The notes beneath the pieces are model-generated. The model was not told where the DNA came from, did no database searches, and saw nothing but the letters and a program-made list of their open reading frames with translations. 64,000 nucleotides of DNA, taken from the NCBI RefSeq assembly GCF_900089495.1, contig NZ_LT605203.1, positions 2,384,713 to 2,448,712 on the forward strand, given 5' to 3'. Below, in pieces: positions 35,392 through 44,713 of the stretch. Within the stretch, counting starts at the first letter, position 1. Every line of letters begins with the position of its first letter. This DNA comes from Thiomonas sp. X19 (GTDB lineage Bacteria > Pseudomonadota > Gammaproteobacteria > Burkholderiales > Burkholderiaceae_C). A program made the position numbers and the translations under genes.

Positions 35392-35409
35392 CATAGATAC
35401 CAATCTATG
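35392..35409. promoter_or_regulatory. palindromic CbbR operator candidate
   Basis: A perfect inverted repeat CATAGAT-ACCA-ATCTATG lies in the 174-bp gap between the divergent cbbL and cbbR starts, 30 bp before cbbR. It contains the T-N11-A pattern expected for a LysR-type regulator. On the minus strand a TTGGTA hexamer (complement of 35398-35403) overlaps it and has TAAAAA 17 bases further on, a possible weak -35/-10 pair for cbbL. Confidence 0.65.
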
Positions 35410-35438
35410 TTGAATATTGCATCGCAGCATCCCTATCT

Positions 35439-36431
35439 ATGCGACACGCCACCCTGCGCCAGTTCAAAGTGTTCGAGTCCATTGCTCGCCTGCGCAGCGT
35501 CACGCGCGCCGCCGAGGAACTGCACCTGACCCAGCCCACGGTGTCCATCCAGCTCAAGCAGCTGTCCGAAATCGTCGGCCTGCCGCTGCTGGAACAGGTG
35601 GGCAAAAAGCTGTACCTGACCGATGCGGGGCAGGAGCTGTTGAAGGTCTGCCAGACCATGTTCGACAACCTGGCCCGGTTCGAGATGGTCGTGTCCGACT
35701 TCAAAGGCACGAAGGCCGGGCGGCTGCGCCTGTCGGTCATCACCACCGCGCAGTACTTCATTCCCCGCCTGCTCGGGCGCTTTTTCGAGCGCTACCCCGG
35801 CATCGAGGTCTCACTGGAAGTCACCAACCGCGGCAAGGTGCTGCAGCGCCTGAGCGACAACGCCGACGATCTGTACGTGCTGGGCCAGCCGCCCGAGCAC
35901 ATGGATGTGCGCGCCGAAGCGTTTCTCGACAACCCGCTGGTGGTGGTGGCGCCGCACGAGCACCCGCTGGCACTGGAGCGCAACATCACCCTGCCCCGTT
36001 TGGCGCAAGAGTTCTTCCTCATTCGCGAGCCCGGTTCGGGCACAAGGCTGGCGGCCGAAAATCACTTCAAGGATCACGGCCTGGCGCTCAAAGTGCGCAT
36101 GGAACTCGGCAGCAACGAAGCCATCAAGCTGGCCGTGGCGGGCGGTTTGGGGCTTGCGGTGCTTTCCGCCCATACCTTGGCGCTGGAGAAGAACAGCGAC
36201 GAGATCACGGTGCTGGACGTGCAGGGCTTCCCCATTCGCCGCCAGTGGTATGTGCTGCGCCCGGCCGACAAGCAGCTTTCCGTGGTGGCGCAAACCTTCC
36301 TGGATTTCATGCTCACCGAAAGTCAGGCCATGGCACGAAGCTACCTGCCGCAGATTCCCGCCTTCATGCCGCCCGCATCTGGAATCAAAGTGAAGGCGCC
36401 GTCAAAGTCCAAGCCGCAACGGTCGCCCTAG
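35439..36431 (+). CDS. cbbR: LysR-type activator of the cbb operon
   Basis: A 330-residue LysR regulator. The N-terminal winged helix (about residues 1-60) includes SVTRAAEELHLTQPTVSIQLKQL split over helix-turn-helix positions. The effector-binding domain spans about 90-300 (VITTAQYFIPRLLGRFFERY; EPGSGTRLAAENHF). CbbR proteins sense metabolites such as RuBP or NADPH and activate RuBisCO genes. Its divergence from cbbL with a shared operator is the classic arrangement. The last 25 residues are a Lys/Pro-rich tail. Confidence 0.95.
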   Translation: MRHATLRQFKVFESIARLRSVTRAAEELHLTQPTVSIQLKQLSEIVGLPLLEQVGKKLYLTDAGQELLKVCQTMFDNLARFEMVVSDFKGTKAGRLRLSVITTAQYFIPRLLGRFFERYPGIEVSLEVTNRGKVLQRLSDNADDLYVLGQPPEHMDVRAEAFLDNPLVVVAPHEHPLALERNITLPRLAQEFFLIREPGSGTRLAAENHFKDHGLALKVRMELGSNEAIKLAVAGGLGLAVLSAHTLALEKNSDEITVLDVQGFPIRRQWYVLRPADKQLSVVAQTFLDFMLTESQAMARSYLPQIPAFMPPASGIKVKAPSKSKPQRSP

Positions 36432-36469
36432 GCGGTCGTTGCGCAAAGCACTGACCACAAAGCGCGGCT

Positions 36470-37138
36470 TCAGCCCGTCTGGCGCAAGCCGTGCAGTGCG
36501 TGGGCGTATTGCGTGGTCACTTTGTGCGGCTCGCGCACATTGAACCCCAGGTCGCGCAGCAGGCCGTCCTTCAAGCCATAGACGCAGGCATGCACCGTCA
36601 GTCGCTGGTTTCGCCCCCAGGCATCCTGCAGCACGGTGCTGCGGCACACGTTGTGCGCCTGCTCCAGGGCGTTGAGTTCGCACAGCCGGTCGTGCCGGGC
36701 CTGCGCGTCGGGCAGGCTGTCGAGCAAGGCCAGGTGGCGCTCCATCACGTCACCCACATGGCCCAGCCAATTGTCGGCCAGGCCCACCCGCGTGTTGTCC
36801 AGCACCGCCCGGATGCCCGAGCAGCCGTAATGCCCCACCACCAGGATGTGTTCCACATGCAGAATGTCGACCGCGAACTGCAGCGTGGACAGGGCGTTGA
36901 GGTCCGAATGCGGCACCACATTGGCCACGTTGCGATGCACGAACACCTCACCCGGCGCCAGGTCGATGACCTCGTTGGCAGGAACCCGTGAATCCGAACA
37001 ACCCACCCAGAAATACTTGGGCGCCTGCTGCTGTGCCAGAGATTGGAAAAAGCCCGGCTTGCTGCTGTTGGTTCGCTCCACCCAGCGCTGGTTGTTGTCG
37101 AACAGCAGGGCGTAGTCGGGGTCTTGGGATGATGGCAT
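36470..37138 (-). CDS. can: beta-class carbonic anhydrase
   Basis: Interconverts CO2 and bicarbonate using zinc, supplying bicarbonate to carboxylases or CO2 near RuBisCO. The product is 222 residues with zinc ligands Cys47, His103 and Cys106 (VGCSDSR and VGHYGCSG) and the Asp49-Arg51 dyad. The conserved FVHRNVANVV and LNALSTLQFAV segments are present. It resembles E. coli Can in length and motifs. It is convergent with cbbR. No signal peptide is seen, so it is cytosolic. Confidence 0.95.
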   Translation of the reverse strand: MPSSQDPDYALLFDNNQRWVERTNSSKPGFFQSLAQQQAPKYFWVGCSDSRVPANEVIDLAPGEVFVHRNVANVVPHSDLNALSTLQFAVDILHVEHILVVGHYGCSGIRAVLDNTRVGLADNWLGHVGDVMERHLALLDSLPDAQARHDRLCELNALEQAHNVCRSTVLQDAWGRNQRLTVHACVYGLKDGLLRDLGFNVREPHKVTTQYAHALHGLRQTG

Positions 37139-37226
37139 GGCTAGGGCTTGTGCGGTCGCACCAGCGCGGGCTCGCGCTGGCAGTGAACATCCTAGCCCAG
37201 GCCGACTCCCTGGAATTGCACCGGAT

Positions 37227-37583
37227 TTACAGCGCCAGTCGCCCGCTCAGGGTCTGCCACCACATCACCCAGTCGCCCATCAAACTGTAGACGGGCCGCT
37301 TGAATGAAGCCGGGCGGTTGTGCTCGAAAAAATAATGACCGACCCAGGCGAAGCCGTAGCCGCAAACCACGCCGGCCAGCAGCCACCAAGGGTTGCCGGT
37401 GAACACCAGGAAGAACAGGCAGATCAGCGCAAGTGTGGAGCCGGTGAAATGCAGCCGCCGGCACACCGGGTTGCGGTGCTCGGCCAGGTAGAGCGGATAG
37501 AACTCGGCGAAGGTCTTGCACTGCGCCAAGCGCGCAGGGTTGGGTGCGGCGATGGGGCCGTTGGCTTGATGACGGGCACGCAT
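37227..37583 (-). CDS. DUF962 (Mpo1-like) membrane protein
   Basis: A 118-residue protein with the DUF962 pattern: FAEFYPLYLAEHRNPVCRRL, HFTGSTLALICLFFL, then VGHYFFEHNRPASFKRPVYS. It has two or three membrane segments. The yeast relative Mpo1 is an Fe(II)-dependent dioxygenase of 2-hydroxy fatty acid breakdown, and the His residues (EHRN, HFTG, GHYFFEHNRPA) are conserved here. Its role in bacteria is unclear. Confidence 0.82.
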   Translation of the reverse strand: MRARHQANGPIAAPNPARLAQCKTFAEFYPLYLAEHRNPVCRRLHFTGSTLALICLFFLVFTGNPWWLLAGVVCGYGFAWVGHYFFEHNRPASFKRPVYSLMGDWVMWWQTLSGRLAL

Positions 37584-37678
37584 GACAAGCTTCCTCCATC
37601 AGGACTGCGGGCGGGATGCCCACGACAAGCATAGGCCGAAACGGGCGAATCGCATGGCCGGATGCCGGTTGCACAGCG

Positions 37679-38641
37679 TCATGCCGCGATGCAAAGCCGC
37701 TGCCGTGCAGCGCGGTATTCCTGGCCGAGCTTGGCCACGAGTTCGGCTGCCGGCAAGACGCGGTCGATGGCGCCGATGCCCTGGCCGCAGCCCCAGATGT
37801 CTTTCCACGCCTTGGCACCACCGATGGCCGATGCGAAATCCATCTTGCTCGGGTCGCCCTCCGGCAAGTGGTCGGGGTCCATGCCCGCGGCGACAATCGA
37901 GCCGCGCAGATAGTTGCCGTGAATGCCGGTGAAAAGGTTGGAGTAGACGATGTCTTGGGCGCTGCTGCCCACGATCATTTGCTTGTAGGCATCCGGCGCC
38001 CGCGCCTCCTCGGTGGCGATGAAGGCGCTGCCGACATAAGCCAGATCGGCCCCCATGGCCTGCGCCGCCAGCACCGCGTCGCCACCGGCGATGGCCCCCG
38101 CGAGCACCAGCGGACCGTCGAACCACGCCCGCGTTTCCTGCACCAGGGCGAAGGGCGATTGCACGCCCGCATGCCCGCCCGCGCCGGTGGCCACGAGGAT
38201 GAGCCCGTCCGCTCCCTTCTCGATGGCCTTGTGCGCGAAGGCCTGGTTGATGACGTCGTGCAGCACGATGCCGCCCCAGGCATGCACGCCCTGGTTCACC
38301 TCGGGCCGCGCACCCAGCGAGGTGATGACGATGGGCACGCGGTACTTGGCGCAGGCCATCATGTCGTGCTCCAGCCGGTCGTTGCTGCGGTGGACGATCT
38401 GGTTCACCGCGAACGGCGCGGCGGGCTGGTCCGGATGGGCCTTGTCCCACGCTGCCAGCGCCTCGGTGATCTCGGCCAGCCACTCATCGAGTTGCGAGGC
38501 GGGCCGGGCGTTGAGCGCCGGAAAGCTGCCGACGATGCCGGCCGTGCACTGCGCAATCACCAGCTTGGGGTTGGAGATGATGAACAGCGGCGAACCGATG
38601 ACCGGTAGGCGAAGCGTGGATAAACCGGTGGGCAGCGCCAT
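37679..38641 (-). CDS. nitronate monooxygenase-like FMN oxidoreductase
   Basis: A 320-residue FMN TIM-barrel of the 2-nitropropane dioxygenase/NAD(P)H-dependent flavin oxidoreductase family. It contains LPVIGSPLFIISNPKLVIA, the FMN-phosphate region LAGAIAGGDAVLAAQAMGAD and VGSAFIATEEA. The active-site-like GAGGHAG lies mid-protein. The ATG at 38641 overlaps the promoter side of nothing else and lies 2 bp after the acyl-CoA dehydrogenase stop, so the two are one operon. Substrate is unknown; detoxification of propionate-3-nitronate or a role in acyl-chain catabolism are both possible. Confidence 0.85.
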   Translation of the reverse strand: MALPTGLSTLRLPVIGSPLFIISNPKLVIAQCTAGIVGSFPALNARPASQLDEWLAEITEALAAWDKAHPDQPAAPFAVNQIVHRSNDRLEHDMMACAKYRVPIVITSLGARPEVNQGVHAWGGIVLHDVINQAFAHKAIEKGADGLILVATGAGGHAGVQSPFALVQETRAWFDGPLVLAGAIAGGDAVLAAQAMGADLAYVGSAFIATEEARAPDAYKQMIVGSSAQDIVYSNLFTGIHGNYLRGSIVAAGMDPDHLPEGDPSKMDFASAIGGAKAWKDIWGCGQGIGAIDRVLPAAELVAKLGQEYRAARQRLCIAA

Positions 38642-38643
38642 GG

Positions 38644-40428
38644 TCAGAACGCCTCCACAGGCAAGGCCATCACGCTGTCCGCGCCCTGCAGCACCGCGTC
38701 TCGCAGCGCGCCGCAGCGCGGCAGGATGTGGGCGCAATAGAAGGCTGCCGTGCTGCGCTTGGCTTGGGCAAAAGCGGCATCTTCACCCGGCAGATGGGCC
38801 GTGGCCAGCCAGCTTTGCGCCAGTTGCCAGCCCGCCATCAAAATGCCCGCCAGCATGAGATACGCCACGCTGCCCGCGTAGGCGGCATTGGGATTGGACT
38901 TGCCGTTGGCAGCGATGAAGTGGACAACCTGCTCGTAGGCCGCGCGTGCGGTGGCGAGTTGCGCGGCCATGGCGCTGGCCTGGGCGTCGCCCGTGGCCTT
39001 GAGCGCTTCTTCGGTCTGCCCCACGCGGCGCGCGAAGTTCAGCGCCAACGCGCCGGCATCGCGCACGGTTTTGCGCCCCACCAGGTCGTTGGCCTGAATC
39101 GCCGTGGTGCCTTCGTAAATGGTGAGGATGCGCGCATCGCGGTAAAACTGGGCCGCACCGGTTTCCTCGATGAAGCCCATGCCGCCATGCACCTGCACCC
39201 CGAGGCTGGCCACCTCGATGCTCATTTCGGTGGAGAAGCCCTTGACCAGCGGCACGAGGAATTCATACGCGGCCTCGTGCGCGGCACGTTGGTGCGCGTC
39301 GGCGTGGGCGCGGCCCACGTCGTGCAGGCTGGCGGCCATCAGGGCCAGCGCGCGCGCGCCTTCGATGAGGGCGCGCATGGTCATGAGCATGCGGCGCACG
39401 TCCGGGTGATGGATGATGGCGACGGACTGCGCCGCGCTGCCATCCACCGGGCGCGACTGCACGCGGTCTTTCGCATAAGCCGCTGCCTTTTGATAGGCGC
39501 GCTCCGCCACCGCGATGCCTTGCAGGCCCACGGCGTAGCGCGCGGCGTTCATCATGATGAACATGTATTCCAGACCGCGATTGGCCTCGCCGATCAACTC
39601 CCCCACTGCCCCCTCGCCCACCGCGCCCTTGCCGTCGCCAAACACCAGCACGGCGGTCGGGCTGGCCTTGATGCCCAGCTTGTGTTCGATGGAGGCGCAC
39701 CACACGTCGTTGCGCCGCCCGTCAGCAATCACCTTGGGCACGATGAACAACGAAATGCCTTTGACCCCAGCAGGGGCGTCGGGCAGGCGGGCAAGCACCA
39801 GATGGACGATGTTCTCGGCCATGTCGTGCTCGCCATAGGTGATGTAGATCTTCTGGCCGAAGAGGCGGTAGCTGCCGTCGCCCTGCGGTTCGGCGCGGGT
39901 GCGCACCAGCGCAAGGTCGGAGCCTGCCTGTGGCTCGGTCAGGTTCATGGTGCCGGTCCACTCGCCGGAAATCAACTTCGGGATGTAGCGCTGTTTTTGC
40001 TCGTCCGAACCCGCAGTGAGCAGGGCTTCGATCGCACCGTCGGACAACAACGGGCAGAGCGCGAAGCTCAGATTGGCGCTGTTGAGCATTTCGGTGCAGG
40101 CCGCGGAAATGCTCTTGGGCAGGCCCTGGCCGCTGAACTCCGCCGGATGCTGCAAGCCTTGCCAGCCGCCCTCGGCGAACTGCTTGAACGCCTGCTTGAA
40201 GCCCGGCGTGGTGGTCACCACGCCGTCCTTCCATGTGCTGGGCTGCAAGTCGCCCGCGCGGTTCAACGGCGCGACCACATCCTGGTTGAACCTGGCGCAC
40301 TCCTCCAGCACGGCACGGGCGGTGTCGGGCGTGGCGTCCTCGAAGCCGGGCAGTTTGGCGATGGAATCAAGGCCCGCGAGATGTTCGAGGTCGAACATCA
40401 TGTCGCGGACGGGGGCGGTGTAGCTCAT
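38644..40428 (-). CDS. acyl-CoA dehydrogenase, long bacterial type
   Basis: Oxidises acyl-CoA to trans-2-enoyl-CoA with FAD, passing electrons to ETF. The product is 594 residues. N-terminal, middle (MNLTEPQAGSDLALVRTRAE) and C-terminal domains are present, with the catalytic glutamate region ILTIYEGTTAIQANDLVGRK. A further C-terminal extension of about 120 residues is typical of the acetyl-CoA dehydrogenase-like subgroup. It lies 77 bp downstream of etfA on the same strand, so enzyme and electron acceptor are co-expressed. Chain-length preference is not evident. Confidence 0.93.
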   Translation of the reverse strand: MSYTAPVRDMMFDLEHLAGLDSIAKLPGFEDATPDTARAVLEECARFNQDVVAPLNRAGDLQPSTWKDGVVTTTPGFKQAFKQFAEGGWQGLQHPAEFSGQGLPKSISAACTEMLNSANLSFALCPLLSDGAIEALLTAGSDEQKQRYIPKLISGEWTGTMNLTEPQAGSDLALVRTRAEPQGDGSYRLFGQKIYITYGEHDMAENIVHLVLARLPDAPAGVKGISLFIVPKVIADGRRNDVWCASIEHKLGIKASPTAVLVFGDGKGAVGEGAVGELIGEANRGLEYMFIMMNAARYAVGLQGIAVAERAYQKAAAYAKDRVQSRPVDGSAAQSVAIIHHPDVRRMLMTMRALIEGARALALMAASLHDVGRAHADAHQRAAHEAAYEFLVPLVKGFSTEMSIEVASLGVQVHGGMGFIEETGAAQFYRDARILTIYEGTTAIQANDLVGRKTVRDAGALALNFARRVGQTEEALKATGDAQASAMAAQLATARAAYEQVVHFIAANGKSNPNAAYAGSVAYLMLAGILMAGWQLAQSWLATAHLPGEDAAFAQAKRSTAAFYCAHILPRCGALRDAVLQGADSVMALPVEAF

Positions 40429-40505
40429 GCGAGTCTCCGGCTTGGGGCGTAGTTTTGGTGGGGCCATCTGTGCGGCCTCTGCTGTTCGTGAACGCGCTTG
40501 ATGCG

Positions 40506-41438
40506 TCAAATTTGCTTGACCATTTCCGGCACGGCGGTGAACAGATCGGCCACCAGGCCGTAGTCGGCCACGCCGAAAATCGGCGCCTCTTCATCCTTGT
40601 TGATGGCGACGATGACCTTGCTGTCCTTCATCCCCGCCAGATGCTGGATGGCCCCGGAAATGCCGACCGCGACATAGAGCTGAGGAGCGACGATCTTGCC
40701 GGTCTGCCCCACCTGCCAGTCGTTGGGCGCATAGCCCGCGTCCACCGCGGCGCGGCTGGCGCCCAGCGCGGCGCCGAGCTTGTCGGCCAGCGGGGTCATC
40801 ACCGCCTCGAAGTTTTCCTTGCTGCCCAGGCCGCGGCCGCCGGAGACGATGATCTTCGCGGCGGTGAGTTCGGGCCGCTCGCTCTTGGTGGTTTCGCGCC
40901 CGACCAGGCTGGACAGGCCGGTGTCGGCCACCACGGCAATGCTGTCGACCGCGGCGCTACCGCCGGTGGCGGCGACCGGGTCGAAGCCGGTGGTGCGCAC
41001 GGTGATGACCAGGGTCTTGTCGGCGCTCTGCACCGTGGCGATGGCGTTGCCGGCGTAGATCGGGCGGTCGAAGGTGTCGGGACCGAGCACATGGATGATG
41101 TCGGACACCTGCGCCACGTCGAGCAGGGCGGCCACGCGCGGCGCGACGTTCTTGCCGAAGGCGGTGGCGGGGGCGAGGATGTGGCTGTAGGCGGGGGCGA
41201 GTGCCAGCACCTGCGCCGCGGCGTTCTCGCCCAGGCCGGCGCCGAGGTGCGGCGCGTCGGCGCACAGCACCTTGGCCACGCCCGCGGCTTGTGCGGCGGC
41301 CTGCGCCACCGCGGCGCAGCCTTCGCCCGCGACGAGCACATGCACCTGCGGGTCGCACAGCAGCGCCGCGGCGATGGTGTTGAGGGTGGAGGGCTTGAGA
41401 ACGTGGTTATCGTGTTCGGCAATGACGAGTGCGGTCAT
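40506..41438 (-). CDS. etfA: electron transfer flavoprotein alpha subunit
   Basis: Carries electrons from acyl-CoA dehydrogenases to ETF-quinone oxidoreductase. The product is 310 residues. The C-terminal FAD-binding half has [34 protein letters not shown] and [20 protein letters not shown], which are diagnostic. It lies 81 bp downstream of etfB. Confidence 0.97.
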   Translation of the reverse strand: MTALVIAEHDNHVLKPSTLNTIAAALLCDPQVHVLVAGEGCAAVAQAAAQAAGVAKVLCADAPHLGAGLGENAAAQVLALAPAYSHILAPATAFGKNVAPRVAALLDVAQVSDIIHVLGPDTFDRPIYAGNAIATVQSADKTLVITVRTTGFDPVAATGGSAAVDSIAVVADTGLSSLVGRETTKSERPELTAAKIIVSGGRGLGSKENFEAVMTPLADKLGAALGASRAAVDAGYAPNDWQVGQTGKIVAPQLYVAVGISGAIQHLAGMKDSKVIVAINKDEEAPIFGVADYGLVADLFTAVPEMVKQI

Positions 41439-41519
41439 GGAAAATTCTCGATGGGATGGCGGGCCGATGGAGGGTGTGCCAGTGCGTTGCGCGCCGTGGG
41501 GTGCGCCGCAAAGGGCCGA

Positions 41520-42269
41520 TCAGATGACCTTGGCTTCGGTCTTCAGGCGGGCGACCAGCGTGGCCACGTCGGGCACTTTCACCCCGGCACCGCGCTTGGG
41601 CGGCTCCACCACCTTGAGGGTTTTCAGGCGCGGCGCCACGTCCACGCCCAACTCACCCGGCTTGAGGGTGTCGATCTGCTTTTTCTTCGCCTTCATGATG
41701 TTGGGCAGGGTGACGTAGCGCGGCTCGTTCAGGCGCAGGTCGGTGGTGATGACGGCGGGCAGCTTCACAGCAATGGTCTCCAGACCGCCGTCGACTTCGC
41801 GCGTGACGTTCGCCTCGGTCGCGCCCAGTTCCACCTTGGAGGCGAAGGTGGCTTGCGACCAGCCCAGCAGGGCGGCGAGCATCTGCCCGGTCTGGTTGCT
41901 GTCGTCGTCGATGGCCTGTTTGCCGAGGATGACGAGCTGCGCGCCTTCCCGGGTCGTCACGGCTTTGAGCAGCTTGGCCACGGCCAGCGGCTGCAGTTCG
42001 GTGTCGCTCTCCACCAGCACGCCGCGGTCGGCGCCGATGGCCATGGCCGTGCGCAGGGTCTCGCCGCAGGCGGCAAGGCCGCAACTCACGGCAATGATTT
42101 CGCTGGCCACGCCCTTCTCCTTCAGGCGCACCGCTTCTTCCACGGCAATCTCGTCGAAGGGGTTCATGCTCATCTTCACTCCCGCGGTGTCGATGCCGCT
42201 GCCATCCGTTTTGACCCGCACCTTGACGTTGTAATCGACCACGCGCTTGACCGCGACCAGCACTTTCAT
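41520..42269 (-). CDS. etfB: electron transfer flavoprotein beta subunit
   Basis: Partner of EtfA; binds AMP structurally. The product is 249 residues, beginning [39 protein letters not shown] and the AMP-binding region [16 protein letters not shown] are typical. It is preceded by an SD (CAGGAG) and, further up, by a sigma70-like promoter and a palindrome that could bind a TetR-type regulator. Confidence 0.97.
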   Translation of the reverse strand: MKVLVAVKRVVDYNVKVRVKTDGSGIDTAGVKMSMNPFDEIAVEEAVRLKEKGVASEIIAVSCGLAACGETLRTAMAIGADRGVLVESDTELQPLAVAKLLKAVTTREGAQLVILGKQAIDDDSNQTGQMLAALLGWSQATFASKVELGATEANVTREVDGGLETIAVKLPAVITTDLRLNEPRYVTLPNIMKAKKKQIDTLKPGELGVDVAPRLKTLKVVEPPKRGAGVKVPDVATLVARLKTEAKVI

Positions 42270-42304
42270 TCAAGACTCCTGAGGAATGGGAACAACGGTT
42301 TCCG

Positions 42305-42331
42305 AGTATAGGCAGCGCCATTCAGAGCCAA
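42305..42331 (-). promoter_or_regulatory. sigma70-like promoter for etfB
   Basis: On the minus strand TTGGCT (complement of 42326-42331) and TATACT (complement of 42305-42310) are separated by 15 bases, slightly short of the ideal. They lie about 40 bp before the etfB start. The -10 is a 5/6 match; the -35 is weaker. Confidence 0.4.
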
Positions 42332-42362
42332 GTGGGCTCACGGCAAATAACCCAAAAAAATC

Positions 42363-42374
42363 GAACGACCGTTC
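42363..42374. promoter_or_regulatory. palindromic operator candidate upstream of etfBA
   Basis: GAACG-AC-CGTTC is a perfect 5+5 inverted repeat flanked by A-runs on one side and T-runs on the other. It lies about 94 bp before etfB and just after the mscS stop. TetR-family repressors of fatty-acid genes use palindromes of this size; which regulator binds here is unknown and none is encoded nearby. Confidence 0.45.
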
Positions 42375-42407
42375 TTTTTTCTAGTGTATCGGCCTGTGGA
42401 TACCGAA

Positions 42408-43739
42408 TCAAGCCCCTTGCACGGGCCGAATGGGGTTGTTGTCCGGGGACGAAGGCTCGGCCGGCTCCGGAGCCGGGGGCCGATCCGGCTTTTGTCCCGG
42501 GCCCCAATGCAGCACCCGCTGCGGGAAGGGAAGCTCCACGTTGGCGGCTCTGAGCGCGCGCCAGACCGCCAGGTTCACGGCACCACGGATATTGAGGGTG
42601 CCGTTCTCGGGATCGGCAATCCAGTAGCCGATGGTGATCTCCAGCCCGTCGCTGCCGAAGTTGCTGAGCACGGCGTTGGGAGCCGGGTCGTGCAGCACGC
42701 GGGCGACCGAGATGGCCGTCTCGCGAATAAGGGGGAGCACGACGTCCAGGTCGCTGGCATAGCCCACCGAGACGGTGGTGGACATCCACACATTGGGGTC
42801 GGTGTACGACAGGTTTTCGATGCGGTTGGAGATCAGCATCTCGTTGGGCACGATGGACTCGGTGCCGCCGCTGCTGCGCACCACGGTGTAGCGGGTCTTG
42901 ATGTCCAGGATCTTGCCCTGGAAGGTGTCCAGGCGCACGTTGTCGCCGACCCGCAAACTGCGCTCGAGGAGGATGACGAAGCCCGAAACGTAGTTGGCCG
43001 CGATGCGCTGCAGGCCCAGCCCCAGGCCCACGCCCAGGGCGCCGCCGAACACGCCCAGCACGGTGAGGTCGATGCCCACCATCTGCAGCGCCACCAGCAA
43101 GGCAACGGTGAAGATGGCGGCGCGAATCAGGCGCGACAGCACCAGACGCAGATTGATTTCCAGCGGCGACGCCAGCAACCTGCTTTCCAGCAGCGACGAC
43201 ACCCACAAGGCCAGGACCAGCGTGATGGCGATGGAGGCGATGCCTCGCATCAGCGTCCAGCCGGTGAGGCGCTGGTTGCCGAGATGAAAGGAAAAGGCGT
43301 CCAGCGCCTCGATGATTTCCGGCAGCGCGCCGCTCAGGTAGAGGAACAGCCCCAGCCACGCCAGCCAGCTCAGGCCGCGCACCAGGAAGCGGATGGGTTC
43401 GCTGCCTGGAAACGCGCGTTGCGAAGCCCGGGCTGCAACCCGCACCAGCAGCCACACGGCCAGCGCTGGCAGCGCCAGCTTGAGCAAGGGCGCGTTGCGC
43501 AGCATGGGCGTGGCGTGGCGCGCAAACTGCAGCGACAGCAGCGCGATGATCGGCATGCCCACACCGTCGCCCAGCGCCGCGCGCAACGCAGCCTTCCAGG
43601 TGGCGGCCGCCATCAGGCGACGCTCCAGCCACATGCCTGCGACCAGCCCCAGAAGCAGGGCACCCGCAATCAGCAGCAGCTGCCAGCGCAGCTGCGCCCA
43701 GGGATGGTGGAGGACGGCGAGAAGCAGGGGGGATTCCAT
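42408..43739 (-). CDS. MscS-family mechanosensitive channel
   Basis: A 443-residue inner-membrane channel. About five hydrophobic helices lie N-terminal to the MscS core. The pore-lining helix is Gly/Ala-rich (LGVFGGALGVGLGLGLQRIA), followed by the beta domain (SLRVGDNVRLDTFQGKILDI, then VPNEMLISNRIENLSY) and the alpha/beta C-terminal domain. The last 35 residues are Pro/Glu-rich. It lies between etfB and the enoyl-CoA hydratase gene; a functional link to them is not obvious. Confidence 0.92.
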   Translation of the reverse strand: MESPLLLAVLHHPWAQLRWQLLLIAGALLLGLVAGMWLERRLMAAATWKAALRAALGDGVGMPIIALLSLQFARHATPMLRNAPLLKLALPALAVWLLVRVAARASQRAFPGSEPIRFLVRGLSWLAWLGLFLYLSGALPEIIEALDAFSFHLGNQRLTGWTLMRGIASIAITLVLALWVSSLLESRLLASPLEINLRLVLSRLIRAAIFTVALLVALQMVGIDLTVLGVFGGALGVGLGLGLQRIAANYVSGFVILLERSLRVGDNVRLDTFQGKILDIKTRYTVVRSSGGTESIVPNEMLISNRIENLSYTDPNVWMSTTVSVGYASDLDVVLPLIRETAISVARVLHDPAPNAVLSNFGSDGLEITIGYWIADPENGTLNIRGAVNLAVWRALRAANVELPFPQRVLHWGPGQKPDRPPAPEPAEPSSPDNNPIRPVQGA

Positions 43740-43856
43740 GGATGCGTGCGGCTAGGCCAAAGCCGCATGCTATCGGCAGCAAGCGCCGCACGTCTGCCAC
43801 TTGTGCGTCGACCCGGGAGCGCCGTCTCAAGGCTGGGCGCACTTCCTGAACCGGCC

Positions 43857-44660
43857 TCAATGCCCACCGCGCCACGCCGGTGCGCGTTTGTCGATGAAGG
43901 CCTGCACGCCTTCCAGCGCCTCTTCGGTCATGAAGTTGCACGTCATGGTCTGGCCCGCCAGCTGGTAGGCGCTGGCAATGCCCATTTCGATCTGGCGATA
44001 AAACTGCGCCTTGCCCATGGCGATGGCCGAAGCCGGCTTGGCCAGAATGCTCTGCACCAGCTTCTCCACCTCGGCGTCCAGCGCCTCGGGAGCGGCCACG
44101 CGGTTCACCAGCCCCCATCGCAGCGCGGTTGCGGCGTCGATGAAGTCGCCGGTCAGCAGCATCTCCATGGCCACCTTGCGCGGCACATTGCGCGCCAGCG
44201 GCACGCTGGGGGTGGAGCAGAACAAGCCGACGTTGATGCCCGAGACGGCAAAGCGCGCATCGCTTGCTGCCACCGCCAAATCGCACTGCGCCACGAGCTG
44301 GCAGCCGGCCGCGGTGGCAATGCCGTGCACCCGGGCGATGACCGGCTGCGGCAGCGCGAGCAGGCCGAGCATGACCTTGCTGCAGCGCTCGAACAGATCG
44401 CTGCTTTTCTCGGCGCTCGGCTCGGCGCGCATTTCCTTCAGGTCGTGCCCGGCGCAGAACGCGCGGCCCGCGCCCTGGATGATGACGACGCGCGCGGACG
44501 AATCGCCCTGCAGCGCGTCGATCTCGGCCTGCAGCGCGCCCAGCAGCGCGTCCGACAGGGCGTTGAAGGCCTGCGGCCGGTTGAGGGTGAGCGTCACCAC
44601 GCCGCGCGCGTCGCGGGTGTTGAGCACCAGAGGGGGTTGGGCTTGCAGTACGGCATTCAT
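43857..44660 (-). CDS. enoyl-CoA hydratase/isomerase family protein
   Basis: Hydrates trans-2-enoyl-CoA in beta-oxidation or a related pathway. The product is 267 residues with a crotonase fold. The oxyanion-hole segments are AFCAGHDLKEM and HGIATAAGCQLVAQCDLAVA, and FAVSGINVGLFCSTPSVPLA follows. The region where many hydratases have the second catalytic Glu is altered (LFCSTPSV), which resembles the ECHDC3-like subgroup whose activity is uncertain. The ATG at 44660 follows GGAGACC. Confidence 0.88.
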   Translation of the reverse strand: MNAVLQAQPPLVLNTRDARGVVTLTLNRPQAFNALSDALLGALQAEIDALQGDSSARVVIIQGAGRAFCAGHDLKEMRAEPSAEKSSDLFERCSKVMLGLLALPQPVIARVHGIATAAGCQLVAQCDLAVAASDARFAVSGINVGLFCSTPSVPLARNVPRKVAMEMLLTGDFIDAATALRWGLVNRVAAPEALDAEVEKLVQSILAKPASAIAMGKAQFYRQIEMGIASAYQLAGQTMTCNFMTEEALEGVQAFIDKRAPAWRGGH

Positions 44661-44670
44661 GACGGTCTCC

Positions 44671-44686
44671 TTGATCGTTGCTTGAA
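44671..44686 (-). promoter_or_regulatory. leader motif shared with livK
   Basis: TTGATCGTTGCTTGAA on the plus strand lies just upstream of the SD of the enoyl-CoA hydratase gene. The same 16-mer with one change occurs at 56433-56448 in the same place before livK. Both are followed, reading towards the gene, by GGAGAC and the start codon. Function unknown. Confidence 0.35.
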
Positions 44687-44713
44687 TTTTCAGTGTCGTC
44701 GCGGACTTCGCGC

